Part shown: piece after piece, positions 16,819 to 25,358 of the stretch | Numbering within the stretch: position 1 is the first letter of the stretch | Layout of the letters: each line of letters opens with the position of its first letter | Origin: an uncultured Clostridia bacterium | GTDB lineage: Bacteria > Bacillota > Clostridia > Oscillospirales > Acutalibacteraceae | Length of the DNA: 64,000 nt | NCBI GenBank assembly: GCA_944383495.1 | Contig: CALWPT010000023.1 | Location: 61,627 to 125,626 of the forward strand | Direction: 5' to 3' | Translations under genes and position numbers: made by a program | The notes under the pieces: model-generated | Databases searched by the model: none | Told to the model about the DNA's origin: nothing | What the model saw: only the letters and a program-made list of their open reading frames with translations

Positions 16819-17736
16819 TTATTCGTTCCCGCTGCTAAACATCGCCTTGGCAAAGGCCGCCGGGTCAAAGGGCTGCAAATCGTCCAGCTGCTCGCCCACA
16901 CCCACCAGCTTGACCGGGATCTGCAATTCGTCGCAGATGGCCAGCACAACGCCGCCTTTGGCGGTGCCGTCCAGCTTGGTTAAAATAATGCCGGTGATAT
17001 CCGCAGCGTTCTTGAATTCCCGCGCTTGGTTGACGGCGTTCTGCCCGGTGGTGGCGTCCAGCACCAGCAGCACCTCCGCATCCGCTTCCGGCAGTTCCCG
17101 GCCGATGACGCGGGACATTTTGGCCAGCTCGTCCATCAAGTGCTTTTTATTGTGGAGCCGCCCGGCGGTGTCGCAGATCATCACGTCGGCATTTCTCGCT
17201 TTTGCCGCTGCGATGGTGTCGAACACCACAGACGCCGGATCGCTTCCCTCGGCGTGGCGGATCATATCCACTCCCGCCCGGTCAGCCCAGACAGCCAGCT
17301 GGTCAATAGCGGCGGCGCGGAAGGTGTCCGCCGCGCCCAAAATGACCTTTTTGCCCCCCTGCTTCAAATGGGCCGCCAGCTTGCCGATGGACGTAGTCTT
17401 CCCAACCCCGTTGACCCCAATGACCAAAATTACTGAAGGCTGGGTGTTCAACCGCAAAGCTTCGCCGCCAGCCAACATCTGAGCAATGATCTCCTCCAGC
17501 ATTTCCTGAATTTTGGCAGGGTCGGTCACCCGCTCCGCCTTGACCCGCTCTCGCAGCAAATCACAGATTTTTTGAGCGGTGGGCACGCCGGTATCGGCCA
17601 GAATGAGGATTTCCTCCAATTCCTCGAAAAGCGCATCGTCAATTTTTGTAAAAGAAGACAGCATGCCGCTGACGGCGCTGGATAAGGATTCTCTTGTCTT
17701 ACGCAGCCCGGCGCTGATTTTTTCAAAAAAGCCCAT
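16819..17736 (-). CDS. ftsY: SRP receptor FtsY
   Basis: 305 residues: a short form with a brief N-terminal A region and a full NG domain. GTPase motifs: GVNGVGKTTSIGKLA (P-loop, near residue 108), DTFRAAA, DTAGRL and TKLDGTAKGG. It receives SRP-ribosome complexes at the membrane together with Ffh. It follows smc by 27 bp, the conserved rnc-smc-ftsY order. Confidence 0.97.
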   Translation of the reverse strand: MGFFEKISAGLRKTRESLSSAVSGMLSSFTKIDDALFEELEEILILADTGVPTAQKICDLLRERVKAERVTDPAKIQEMLEEIIAQMLAGGEALRLNTQPSVILVIGVNGVGKTTSIGKLAAHLKQGGKKVILGAADTFRAAAIDQLAVWADRAGVDMIRHAEGSDPASVVFDTIAAAKARNADVMICDTAGRLHNKKHLMDELAKMSRVIGRELPEADAEVLLVLDATTGQNAVNQAREFKNAADITGIILTKLDGTAKGGVVLAICDELQIPVKLVGVGEQLDDLQPFDPAAFAKAMFSSGNE

Positions 17737-17763
17737 GAAACCATTCCCTTCCCGTCACATTTT

Positions 17764-20700
17764 TTATTTCACACCGAACTCCAAATTCTTCGTCAGCTCC
17801 GAAACATTGAGCGCCAGCAGCTTGGACACGCCTTTTTCCTGCATGGTTACGCCGTACAAAACATCGGCCTCCTCCATGGTGCCCCGGCGGTGCGTGATAA
17901 TGATAAACTGGGTTCGATCGCTCATTTTCCGCACCTGCTCGGCAAACCGGTCAACGTTGACCTCATCCAGCGCAGCTTCTACCTCATCCAGCAGACAGAA
18001 GGGCGGCGCGTTGACCTTCATGATAGCGAAATAGATGGCCACGGCGATCAGCGCCTTTTCCCCACCGGAAAGCTGCTCGATAATAGAAATATTCTTTCCC
18101 GGCGGCTGGGCGATAATCTCAATACCCGACTCCAGCACGTCTTCGGGGTCGGTCAATTTCAGCTCCGCACCGCCGCCGCCGAACAGAACCTGAAACATCT
18201 CGCCAAAATGCTTGTTGATCAAAGTGAATTTTTCTACAAACATTTCCTTCATCTGCCCGGTCAGTTCCCGGATCAGCTTGTTCAGCTCCGTCTTGGAGGT
18301 TTCCACATCCGCTATTTGCACGGACATGTACTCATACCGTTGGGCAACCTCCTTGTATTCTTCAATGGCGGCGACGTTTACATTACCCAGAGCTCGAATC
18401 CTGCTTTTTAGCTCATTGAGCCGCCTTCCCGCCGCCTTGGGATCCTCAATTACGATCCCAGTTTGTTCCGCCTCCGATCGGGTCAGCTCATACTCGTCAT
18501 ACAGCTTGGCGACAATGTCGTCATACTCCTTCAGCATGGCGGCCTTGCGTTCCTCCAATCGGGCAAGTTCTCCACCCAGCCTTTCCTTGCCGCCTGTTTT
18601 TTCCCGTTCTTCCGCCCGCAGCTGATAGGAAGTCTGCTCGCAGGCAATACGCTGCTCAGACATAGCCTTGGCCTCTTCCTGCGCAGCGGCCGAACGCTCC
18701 TTATGCGCCTTGATCGTTTGGCGCAGGGTTTCGATTTGTTCCTCCTCCGCTGTGATGCCGGCGGCAATTTCCTCAATTTCCCGTTCCAAGGCGGCGGTCC
18801 GTTCAGAGCGGTTGGCTTTCTGCTGCTCCAGGCCGTCAATGAAATCCCGCAGGGTATCCAAATCCTTTTGCAGCGCCAGAGCTTCCAGCTTACAGGCCGA
18901 AAGCTGCGCGCCCAGCGCTTCTCTTTGGCCGCTGAGTGCGTCTCCCGCAGCAGCAAGCTGATCCCGGGCACCTTGCTGTTCACCGTACTGCTTTTGCAAT
19001 ACCTCCAGGGCGGATTCGCTGTCGCGCTGCTGCCGGCCGGTCTCCTCCGCGCGTTCGTCTAGGGTCTCTTCCTCTTTCTGCAATACGGTAAGCCCTGTTT
19101 CCAGCCGGCCGCTTTGCTCTTCCAGCCGCTTAAGTTCCCCCTGTACCCGGATCTTATCCTCCCCTAAGGTGGACAGCTCGCCGGACGCGGCAAGGGTTTC
19201 CGCCTGAGCCGCACCCAGTTCGGCCTGTAGCTCGGAAAATTCCTTTTGCTGCCTTTGCCGTTCTTCTTCCAGTTCCTTCATCTGGCGGCGCAGCCGTTCA
19301 ATGTCTCCGGCGCGGCTCAAAAGCCCCGCATTTTTGGCCAAGGATCCGCCTGTTAAAGACCCGCCAGCATTGACCACCTGGCCGTCTAAAGTCACCACCC
19401 GGAACCTATACCCAAACTTGCGGGCGATGGAAACGGCGGCGTCCATGTCCTCCGCCACGGCCACACGCCCCAGCAAAGAACGCATTACCTGCTCATATTT
19501 TGCGTCATACCTTACAAGGGCGCAAGCCAGGCCCACAAAACCGGGACAGTCCTCCAGGCCCCGCTCGTCCAACAAGCGGCCCTTGATGACCGAAACAGGC
19601 AGGAAGGTCGCCCGTCCCGCGCCAGCGGATTTCAAGTGGGCAATGGCCTTTTTCGCGTCCTGCTCGGTGGACACCACCACATTTTGCGCCGCGGCGCCCA
19701 AAGCGGTTTCCACAGCGGCAGCATATCTGGAATCGGTTTTCACCAATTGCAGCACGGATCCGTGAATTCCTGTCAGGGTTCCCTGTTTTCCCTGCTGAAT
19801 GACGGTTTTGGTAGAAAAATGGTATCCTTCCATATTCTTCTCCAAATCCTTCAGGATCCGGATCCGACGCTCTTTTTCCCCAATATCCAGCGCCAGCCGG
19901 TCTAGCTCGGCTTTAGCCTTCTCCGCCTTTTCCCGGCGCCCTTTCAGACGCAGCTCATAGCCTTGCAGGGCGTTGGAGCAGGCCTCCATTTTTTCCTCAA
20001 TCTCCCGAAGAAGAGACGTGGCCTCATCCTTTTCCCGAAATACAGCCTCCAGTTCTTCTCCTTGTTCCTTTTTTCGAACCCCAAGAGCCTCTTTTTGTGC
20101 CGCCAGCTCCGCCAGCGTAGACTGAGCCGAAACAGCCTTCACCCTGAGATCCGCCATCTGCGCCGCCATGGCTGATAAAACCTCCGAAGCAGACCGCAGC
20201 CTTCCCGCGTGGCTTTCGCTCTGCTCTGAGAGGGATAAAAGCCGCTCCTGTAACCCCTGCGCTTCTGCTTCTTTTTGGGAGATCCTTTGCCTTACTTCCT
20301 CCCGTTCGGTTTGCTTTTGGATCATTTCTTTGTCAATAGCCTGATCGTCTTGGCCGGAGCGCTGAATATCATCCTGTAGACGCTGAATGGTCTCATTCTG
20401 ATGTAAAATGGTATTTTCTAAAACGGCGATCTCTCCGTTTAATCGGGTGGTTTCCTCCTCCGCGCCCGCCGCATCCCGACGCAGCTCGTCAATTTTCGCC
20501 ATCAGTTCCTGGGCCTTGGCTCCTTCCTCCTCCGACCGACGGGCCAAAGACGCAAGCTCGTCCTGAATCTGCCGGTACTGATGGCTGGCCAGAGTGAGCT
20601 TGTTTTCCTCCTCCCGCAGCCGCTCCTTAGAATCCTTCAGCGTGCGCAGCCACAGCCCAATTTCCAGCTCCCGCTTTTCCCCCGCGTAGGTTAAAAATTC

Positions 20701-21339
20701 CTGAGCCCTTTCGCTTTGCTCCTTCAAGGGGCCGACCCGGGATTCCAACTCCTCCATGATATCCCGAAGCCGCAAAAGGTTTTCCTCTGCCTGGCGCAGC
20801 CGGCGCTCCGCTTCGGCTTTGCGGTACCGGAATCGGGAAATGCCGGCAGCTTCTTCAAAAATGTCCCGTCGTTCCTCTGATTTGGAGCCGACGATTTCAT
20901 CAATCCGCCCCTGCCCGATCATAGAGTACCCGTCCCGGCCCAGGCCCGTGTCCATAAACAGCTCGTGAACATCCTTTAACCGCACGGCGGTATGATTCAA
21001 TTGATATTCGCTCTCCCCCGACCGATAGTACCGCCGGGTGACGGTGACCATGTCATTGTCAAAGGACAGCTTTCTCTCGCTGTTGTCGATGGTCAAGGAT
21101 ACCTCGGCAAAGCCCATGGCCTTCCGGGTCATGGTGCCGCCGAAAATAACGTCCTCCATCTTGGCGCCCCGCAGGGATTTGCTGGACTGTTCCCCCAGCA
21201 CCCAACGGACCGCGTCGGAAATGTTGCTTTTCCCACTGCCGTTTGGACCGATGACCGCGGTGATGCCTTTGTCAAAAGTCAAAAGGGTCTTGTCCGGAAA
21301 GGACTTGAAGCCCTGAAGTTCAATGGATTTTAAAAGCAT
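17764..21339 (-). CDS. smc: Chromosome partition protein SMC
   Basis: 1191 residues, a full-length SMC. The Walker A GPNGSGKSNISDAVRWVLGEQ is near residue 32; long coiled coils flank a hinge (about residues 520-640, GIHGSVLQLVKTD...TLDGQVVNAGGSLTGGS); the C-terminal ABC signature LSGGEKAL and Walker B CLLDEVEAALDE follow. It is the ATPase of the condensin-like SMC-ScpAB complex. AAGGAG lies 8 nt before the ATG. The radical SAM gene upstream overlaps its start by 20 bp. Confidence 0.98.
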   Translation of the reverse strand: MLLKSIELQGFKSFPDKTLLTFDKGITAVIGPNGSGKSNISDAVRWVLGEQSSKSLRGAKMEDVIFGGTMTRKAMGFAEVSLTIDNSERKLSFDNDMVTVTRRYYRSGESEYQLNHTAVRLKDVHELFMDTGLGRDGYSMIGQGRIDEIVGSKSEERRDIFEEAAGISRFRYRKAEAERRLRQAEENLLRLRDIMEELESRVGPLKEQSERAQEFLTYAGEKRELEIGLWLRTLKDSKERLREEENKLTLASHQYRQIQDELASLARRSEEEGAKAQELMAKIDELRRDAAGAEEETTRLNGEIAVLENTILHQNETIQRLQDDIQRSGQDDQAIDKEMIQKQTEREEVRQRISQKEAEAQGLQERLLSLSEQSESHAGRLRSASEVLSAMAAQMADLRVKAVSAQSTLAELAAQKEALGVRKKEQGEELEAVFREKDEATSLLREIEEKMEACSNALQGYELRLKGRREKAEKAKAELDRLALDIGEKERRIRILKDLEKNMEGYHFSTKTVIQQGKQGTLTGIHGSVLQLVKTDSRYAAAVETALGAAAQNVVVSTEQDAKKAIAHLKSAGAGRATFLPVSVIKGRLLDERGLEDCPGFVGLACALVRYDAKYEQVMRSLLGRVAVAEDMDAAVSIARKFGYRFRVVTLDGQVVNAGGSLTGGSLAKNAGLLSRAGDIERLRRQMKELEEERQRQQKEFSELQAELGAAQAETLAASGELSTLGEDKIRVQGELKRLEEQSGRLETGLTVLQKEEETLDERAEETGRQQRDSESALEVLQKQYGEQQGARDQLAAAGDALSGQREALGAQLSACKLEALALQKDLDTLRDFIDGLEQQKANRSERTAALEREIEEIAAGITAEEEQIETLRQTIKAHKERSAAAQEEAKAMSEQRIACEQTSYQLRAEEREKTGGKERLGGELARLEERKAAMLKEYDDIVAKLYDEYELTRSEAEQTGIVIEDPKAAGRRLNELKSRIRALGNVNVAAIEEYKEVAQRYEYMSVQIADVETSKTELNKLIRELTGQMKEMFVEKFTLINKHFGEMFQVLFGGGGAELKLTDPEDVLESGIEIIAQPPGKNISIIEQLSGGEKALIAVAIYFAIMKVNAPPFCLLDEVEAALDEVNVDRFAEQVRKMSDRTQFIIITHRRGTMEEADVLYGVTMQEKGVSKLLALNVSELTKNLEFGVK

Positions 21340-22339
21340 CGCCGTTTCTCCTTTTCGCCGTTACTTCATATGAGGAAAGGCCGCTGTCCGCCCGCACGGT
21401 GCAAAAGGCACCCGCGTCTTGCAGCGCCTGCAAATTTCGTTTCTTTAGCCCAATCATTTTGGAAACCGCCCCCGGCGCTACCCGAAGCTCGATTTCCCCC
21501 GTCAGCTTCTCTTTTGCAAGGATCTGCCTGGCAAGGGATAAGTAAATTTCCCCCTCGCACAGGTCGCGAAACGCCGGGTGAAAGGGCCCCGCCTCAAATG
21601 CCGCCGGATCCACCGAATGCAGGCCCATGCGAATCACGGGAACCCCCGCCTTGTGGAACAAAAGCAGCAGCCGACCCCCCAGGGCGGCGGCTGACTTCAG
21701 GGTTTGGGGAACGTATTCCCCGGCATGGTACTGACGGGACAGCTCCGTGTTTTTCAGCACCACCGTGGGGTAGACCCGCACGGTATCGGCCTTCAGAGCG
21801 ATCAGCTCCTTTGCCGTTTGAACGGCGCCCTCGTCCGAATCTCCCGGCAGGCCGGTCATCATTTGCAAGCCCAGTTCAAAGCCCGCTTCTTGAATCAGCC
21901 GGGCGGCCCGCCGAGTATCTTGTGCCGAATGCCCCCGTCCGTTGCGCCGCAGCACTCCGTCAACCATCGACTGGGCGCCCAGCTCAATGGAAGCGACGCC
22001 ATACCGCTTTAAAAGGGCTAATATTTCTTGATTGATTGCATCCGGCCGGGTGGAAACCCGGATGGACGCGATCTTCCCCGCCTGCACCGGCTCCCATGCC
22101 GCCTCTAACAACTCCAGCATGTAAGCTCGGGGAACAGCGGTGAAGCTGCCGCCGAAAAAGGCCAGCTGAGCGGTTTTGGCCCTCTCTCCCATCTGGGCAA
22201 GGGCCGTTTTCACCGTTTGGCGAACCGTGTCCCCCGTTGGCAGCCTGTTCTGCCCTGTAATAGAACGCTGATCGCAGAAGGAGCAAGCGTAAGGGCAGCC
22301 TGCATGGGGGACGAAAAGGGCGATGTTGGCGTGCTTCAT
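21320..22339 (-). CDS. Elp3-like radical SAM protein
   Basis: 339 residues with the radical SAM cluster motif CPYACSFCDQR (CxxxCxxC type) near residue 15, a GGSFTA motif, and SIELGAQSMVDGVLRRNGRGH as in elongator protein 3-like radical SAM proteins. It lacks the acetyltransferase domain of eukaryotic Elp3. The short form between rnc and smc is typical of Clostridia, and its substrate is not established. It overlaps rnc by 4 bp and smc by 20 bp. Confidence 0.88.
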   Translation of the reverse strand: MKHANIALFVPHAGCPYACSFCDQRSITGQNRLPTGDTVRQTVKTALAQMGERAKTAQLAFFGGSFTAVPRAYMLELLEAAWEPVQAGKIASIRVSTRPDAINQEILALLKRYGVASIELGAQSMVDGVLRRNGRGHSAQDTRRAARLIQEAGFELGLQMMTGLPGDSDEGAVQTAKELIALKADTVRVYPTVVLKNTELSRQYHAGEYVPQTLKSAAALGGRLLLLFHKAGVPVIRMGLHSVDPAAFEAGPFHPAFRDLCEGEIYLSLARQILAKEKLTGEIELRVAPGAVSKMIGLKKRNLQALQDAGAFCTVRADSGLSSYEVTAKRRNGDAFKIH

Positions 22340-23010
22340 TGGCCCATGAGCTTCAGCGCTTCGGCGGCCGCCAGCTGCTCCGCTTCCTTTTTGCTGTGGC
22401 CCTCGCCCCGGCCGATGACGTTGGAATTGATTTTCACTTCCACCACAAACCGCTTGTCGTGATCGGGTCCCATCTCGTCCACCAGCACATACTCCAGCTT
22501 TTCCTCAGGGTTTTTCTGAATGATTTCCTGAAGAGTGGTTTTATAATCCTGAAACGCGATGGTTTCCCGATGCTTCAGTTCCTTTTTGATAAACCGCAGC
22601 ACAAAAGGCCGGGCCGCATTCATGCCGCCGTCCAGATAAATAGCGGCCAGCACCGCCTCAAACGCGTCGGCCAAAATAGAAGGCCGCTCCCGGCCGCCCG
22701 TCTGCTGTTCGCCCTTGCCCAGCATAAGATGCTTCCCCATGTCCAGTTCCTTGGAAAAACCGCACAAGGCTTTTTCGCACACCAAAGAGGCCCGCAGTTT
22801 GGTCAGCTGTCCTTCAGGCAGATGCTGGTAATGGTGGTATAAATAGTCCGAAACAATGACGGACAGCACCGAATCTCCCAAAAATTCCAGCCGTTCGTTA
22901 GAAACCCCATGCCGCATTTCATTGGCGCGGGAGGAGTGGGTTAATGCTGTTTGCAATAATTGCTTTTTATGAAATTGATATTCCAGAGCTTCTTCCAACC
23001 GGTCAATCAT
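22336..23010 (-). CDS. rnc: Ribonuclease III
   Basis: 224 residues from the ATG at 23010, with AAGGA 8 nt upstream; this start overlaps the plsX stop by 8 bp. The catalytic signature NERLEFLGDSVLS lies near residue 37 and the second acidic site in LADAFEAVLAAIYLDGG. A C-terminal double-stranded RNA-binding domain (from about residue 155) ends GEGHSKKEAEQLAAAEAL. It processes rRNA precursors and structured mRNAs. Confidence 0.97.
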   Translation of the reverse strand: MIDRLEEALEYQFHKKQLLQTALTHSSRANEMRHGVSNERLEFLGDSVLSVIVSDYLYHHYQHLPEGQLTKLRASLVCEKALCGFSKELDMGKHLMLGKGEQQTGGRERPSILADAFEAVLAAIYLDGGMNAARPFVLRFIKKELKHRETIAFQDYKTTLQEIIQKNPEEKLEYVLVDEMGPDHDKRFVVEVKINSNVIGRGEGHSKKEAEQLAAAEALKLMGQ

Positions 23011-24025
23011 TCGTCTCATCCTTTTGCGTTTTTGCCATGAGAATTGGAAGCTCCTCTCCAATGGCCTCGATCACGCCCATGCCGGCAAACTCCACCGCCT
23101 TGCCGACGGCGTTTTTAAACGCTGATGCGTTGCTGCTGCCATGGGCTTTAACCACTGGCTTGCTGACGCCCATCAGCGGCGCGCCGCCGTATTCTGTGTA
23201 GTCCATCTTCTTTTTGAGGCCCTTGAGCCCAGGCATGATCATGGCGGCGGCCAATTTGGTCACCAGATTTTTCTTGAAAATGGTTTTCAAAGTCCCCATG
23301 AAGAAGCCGGCCACCCCTTCCGTCAGCTTCAGCACGATATTTCCCGAAAACCCGTCGCACACCAGTACATCGCACGCCCCGTCAGGCACGTCCCGGGGTT
23401 CTACATTCCCCACAAAGTTGAGGGGTGCGTTTTCCAGCCGATGGTAGGTTTCCACCAGATTGTCGCCGCCCTTGGTGTCCTCTGCGCCCACATTGAGCAG
23501 GCCCACCCGGGGGGAATGCACCTTCATGACCTTGTTCATGTAAAGGGATCCCATCAGCCCGAATTGGGTCAGCACGTCGGGCCGGGCCTCCAAATTGGCG
23601 CCGCAGTCGATGAGCATAAAGGGCCCCTTGGCGGAAGGCATCACCGGCGCCAGCGCGGGACGCTTTATCCCCTTAATGCGCTTGACAATAAAGGTCGCCC
23701 CCATGATTAAAGCGGCGGTGGAACCGGCGGACACAAAGCAATCCCCTTCCCCATCCCGCAGCTTTTGCAGGCCGACGGCAAGGGACGTCCCTGCCTTGGA
23801 TTTGATAATCTCAGAGGGGTCGTCGTGCATGTCCATGATATCGTCTGCCTGGGCAATTTCCATTTTCTTTAAGCTGATGTTATGCTCCTTGGCGCAGGCG
23901 GTAATCTTCCCCTTGTCCCCTACCAGCATGATGTCCACGCCGTATTCCGCCACAGCTGCGGCGCAGCCCTCCAGCACGGCCAGGGGCGCGTTGTCCCCGC
24001 CAAACGCATCCACGATTACGCGCAT
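23003..24025 (-). CDS. plsX: Phosphate acyltransferase PlsX
   Basis: 340 residues from the ATG at 24025 (MRVIVDAFGGDNAP), with GGAAGG 8 nt upstream. PlsX makes acyl-phosphate from acyl-ACP to start phospholipid synthesis. Family motifs DAFGGD, DCGANLE, and VCDGFSGNIVLKLTEG are present. Usually an acpP gene separates plsX from rnc; here plsX and rnc overlap directly. Confidence 0.96.
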   Translation of the reverse strand: MRVIVDAFGGDNAPLAVLEGCAAAVAEYGVDIMLVGDKGKITACAKEHNISLKKMEIAQADDIMDMHDDPSEIIKSKAGTSLAVGLQKLRDGEGDCFVSAGSTAALIMGATFIVKRIKGIKRPALAPVMPSAKGPFMLIDCGANLEARPDVLTQFGLMGSLYMNKVMKVHSPRVGLLNVGAEDTKGGDNLVETYHRLENAPLNFVGNVEPRDVPDGACDVLVCDGFSGNIVLKLTEGVAGFFMGTLKTIFKKNLVTKLAAAMIMPGLKGLKKKMDYTEYGGAPLMGVSKPVVKAHGSSNASAFKNAVGKAVEFAGMGVIEAIGEELPILMAKTQKDETND

Positions 24026-24026
24026 G

Positions 24027-25358
24027 TCAAACACCTTCCATTTCTCGGTTATCAAAATTCGCTTCCTTGAGCGCCTGTTCCAAATCGGAAAGCCCCCGGT
24101 TGGCCAGGGCCTCGTACCGCAGGCGCTTATCCTTAATCCGTTCCGACAGGGGAGGCAGGATACCAAAATTGGCCCCCATGGGCTGAAAATCTTTCCCTTC
24201 GTATTCGCTGACATACCGGCTCAAAGCGCCGGACATGGTGGTTTGTGGCAGAAGAAGCGGCGATTTTCCCCAAAGACGCCGCGCGGCGTTTTGCCCCGCC
24301 AGCAACCCCGACAAAGCCGATTCCATATACCCCTCCACCCCGGTGATCTGGCCAGCAAAAAACACCCGCGGATCCCTGCGCAAAGCAAAATTCAAGTCCA
24401 GCAGCCCGGGAGAAGACAAAAAGGAGTTGCGGTGCATAACTCCGTATCGGACGAATTCCGCGTTTTCTAGCGCGGGGATCATGCCGAACACCCGCTGCTG
24501 CTCACCGAATTTCAGGTTGGTTTGAAAGCCCACCAGGTTGTAAAGGCTGCCTTCCTTGTTTTCCCTGCGCAGCTGCAAAACCGCCCATGGCCGACGCCCT
24601 GTCCGCGGGTCCCGCAGGCCCACCGGCTTCATGGGGCCGAAGCGGATCGCGTCTTTCCCCCGGGCGGCCAGCACCTCGATGGGCATGCAGCCCTCGTAAA
24701 CGTCAAAATCGTGCACCAGCGCGGTTTGCGCCCCACACAAGGCCTCTTGAAACCGTTCGTATTGCTCCTTGTTCAACGGGCAGTTGAGATAATCGTCAGC
24801 CCCGCCCCGGTCATACCGGGACTGGGTGAAAATATGTTCCATGCAAAGGCTTTCAGCGGTGACGATAGGAGCGGCAGCATCGTAAAAGGCCAGCCGCGCA
24901 CCGCAGAGCCGTTCAATATCCTCCGCCAGCGCCCCGTCGGTCAAGGGGCCGGTGGCAACCACCACAGCTCCCTGTGCCGGGATCGCTTCGCAGACTTTAT
25001 GCTCTATCATAATATTGGGGTGGGCGGCAAGCTTATCGGTAATATATTGAGAAAACGCGTCCCGGTCCACCGCCAGCGCTCCTCCGGCAGGAACGGCGCA
25101 GGCTCTGGCCGCTTCCATGCAGATCGAGCCCATGCGCTCCATCTCCGCCTTCAAAAGCCCTGCCGCAGAGCCAAGACGCTGCGCCTTTAACGAGTTGGAA
25201 CAAACCAACTCCGCGAACCCGTCCCCCGAATGAGCCGGGGAGCGGCGCAGGGGCTTTTGCTCCCACAGCGTCACAGGGATTCCTCTGCCGGCGGCGGCAA
25301 ATGCGGCCTCGCATCCGGCAAGACCCGCGCCGATCACCGTTAGCCCGGGGTTATTCAT
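24027..25358 (-). CDS. trmFO: tRNA m5U54 methyltransferase TrmFO
   Basis: 443 residues from the ATG at 25358 (MNNPGLTVIGAGLAGCEAA). A folate- and FAD-dependent enzyme that methylates U54 of tRNA. It shows the N-terminal FAD motif GAGLAGCEAAFAAAGRG, ELVCSNSLK near residue 50, and the C-terminal FFAGQITGVEGYMESA. It follows topA with an 8-bp overlap, the conserved dprA-topA-trmFO order. Confidence 0.96.
   Translation of the reverse strand: MNNPGLTVIGAGLAGCEAAFAAAGRGIPVTLWEQKPLRRSPAHSGDGFAELVCSNSLKAQRLGSAAGLLKAEMERMGSICMEAARACAVPAGGALAVDRDAFSQYITDKLAAHPNIMIEHKVCEAIPAQGAVVVATGPLTDGALAEDIERLCGARLAFYDAAAPIVTAESLCMEHIFTQSRYDRGGADDYLNCPLNKEQYERFQEALCGAQTALVHDFDVYEGCMPIEVLAARGKDAIRFGPMKPVGLRDPRTGRRPWAVLQLRRENKEGSLYNLVGFQTNLKFGEQQRVFGMIPALENAEFVRYGVMHRNSFLSSPGLLDLNFALRRDPRVFFAGQITGVEGYMESALSGLLAGQNAARRLWGKSPLLLPQTTMSGALSRYVSEYEGKDFQPMGANFGILPPLSERIKDKRLRYEALANRGLSDLEQALKEANFDNREMEGV

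Noticed and set aside
24026..24214. 63-codon N-terminal extension of plsX
   Set aside because: It is trmFO sequence in another frame; MRVIVDAFGGD at 24025 is the family start with a good SD.
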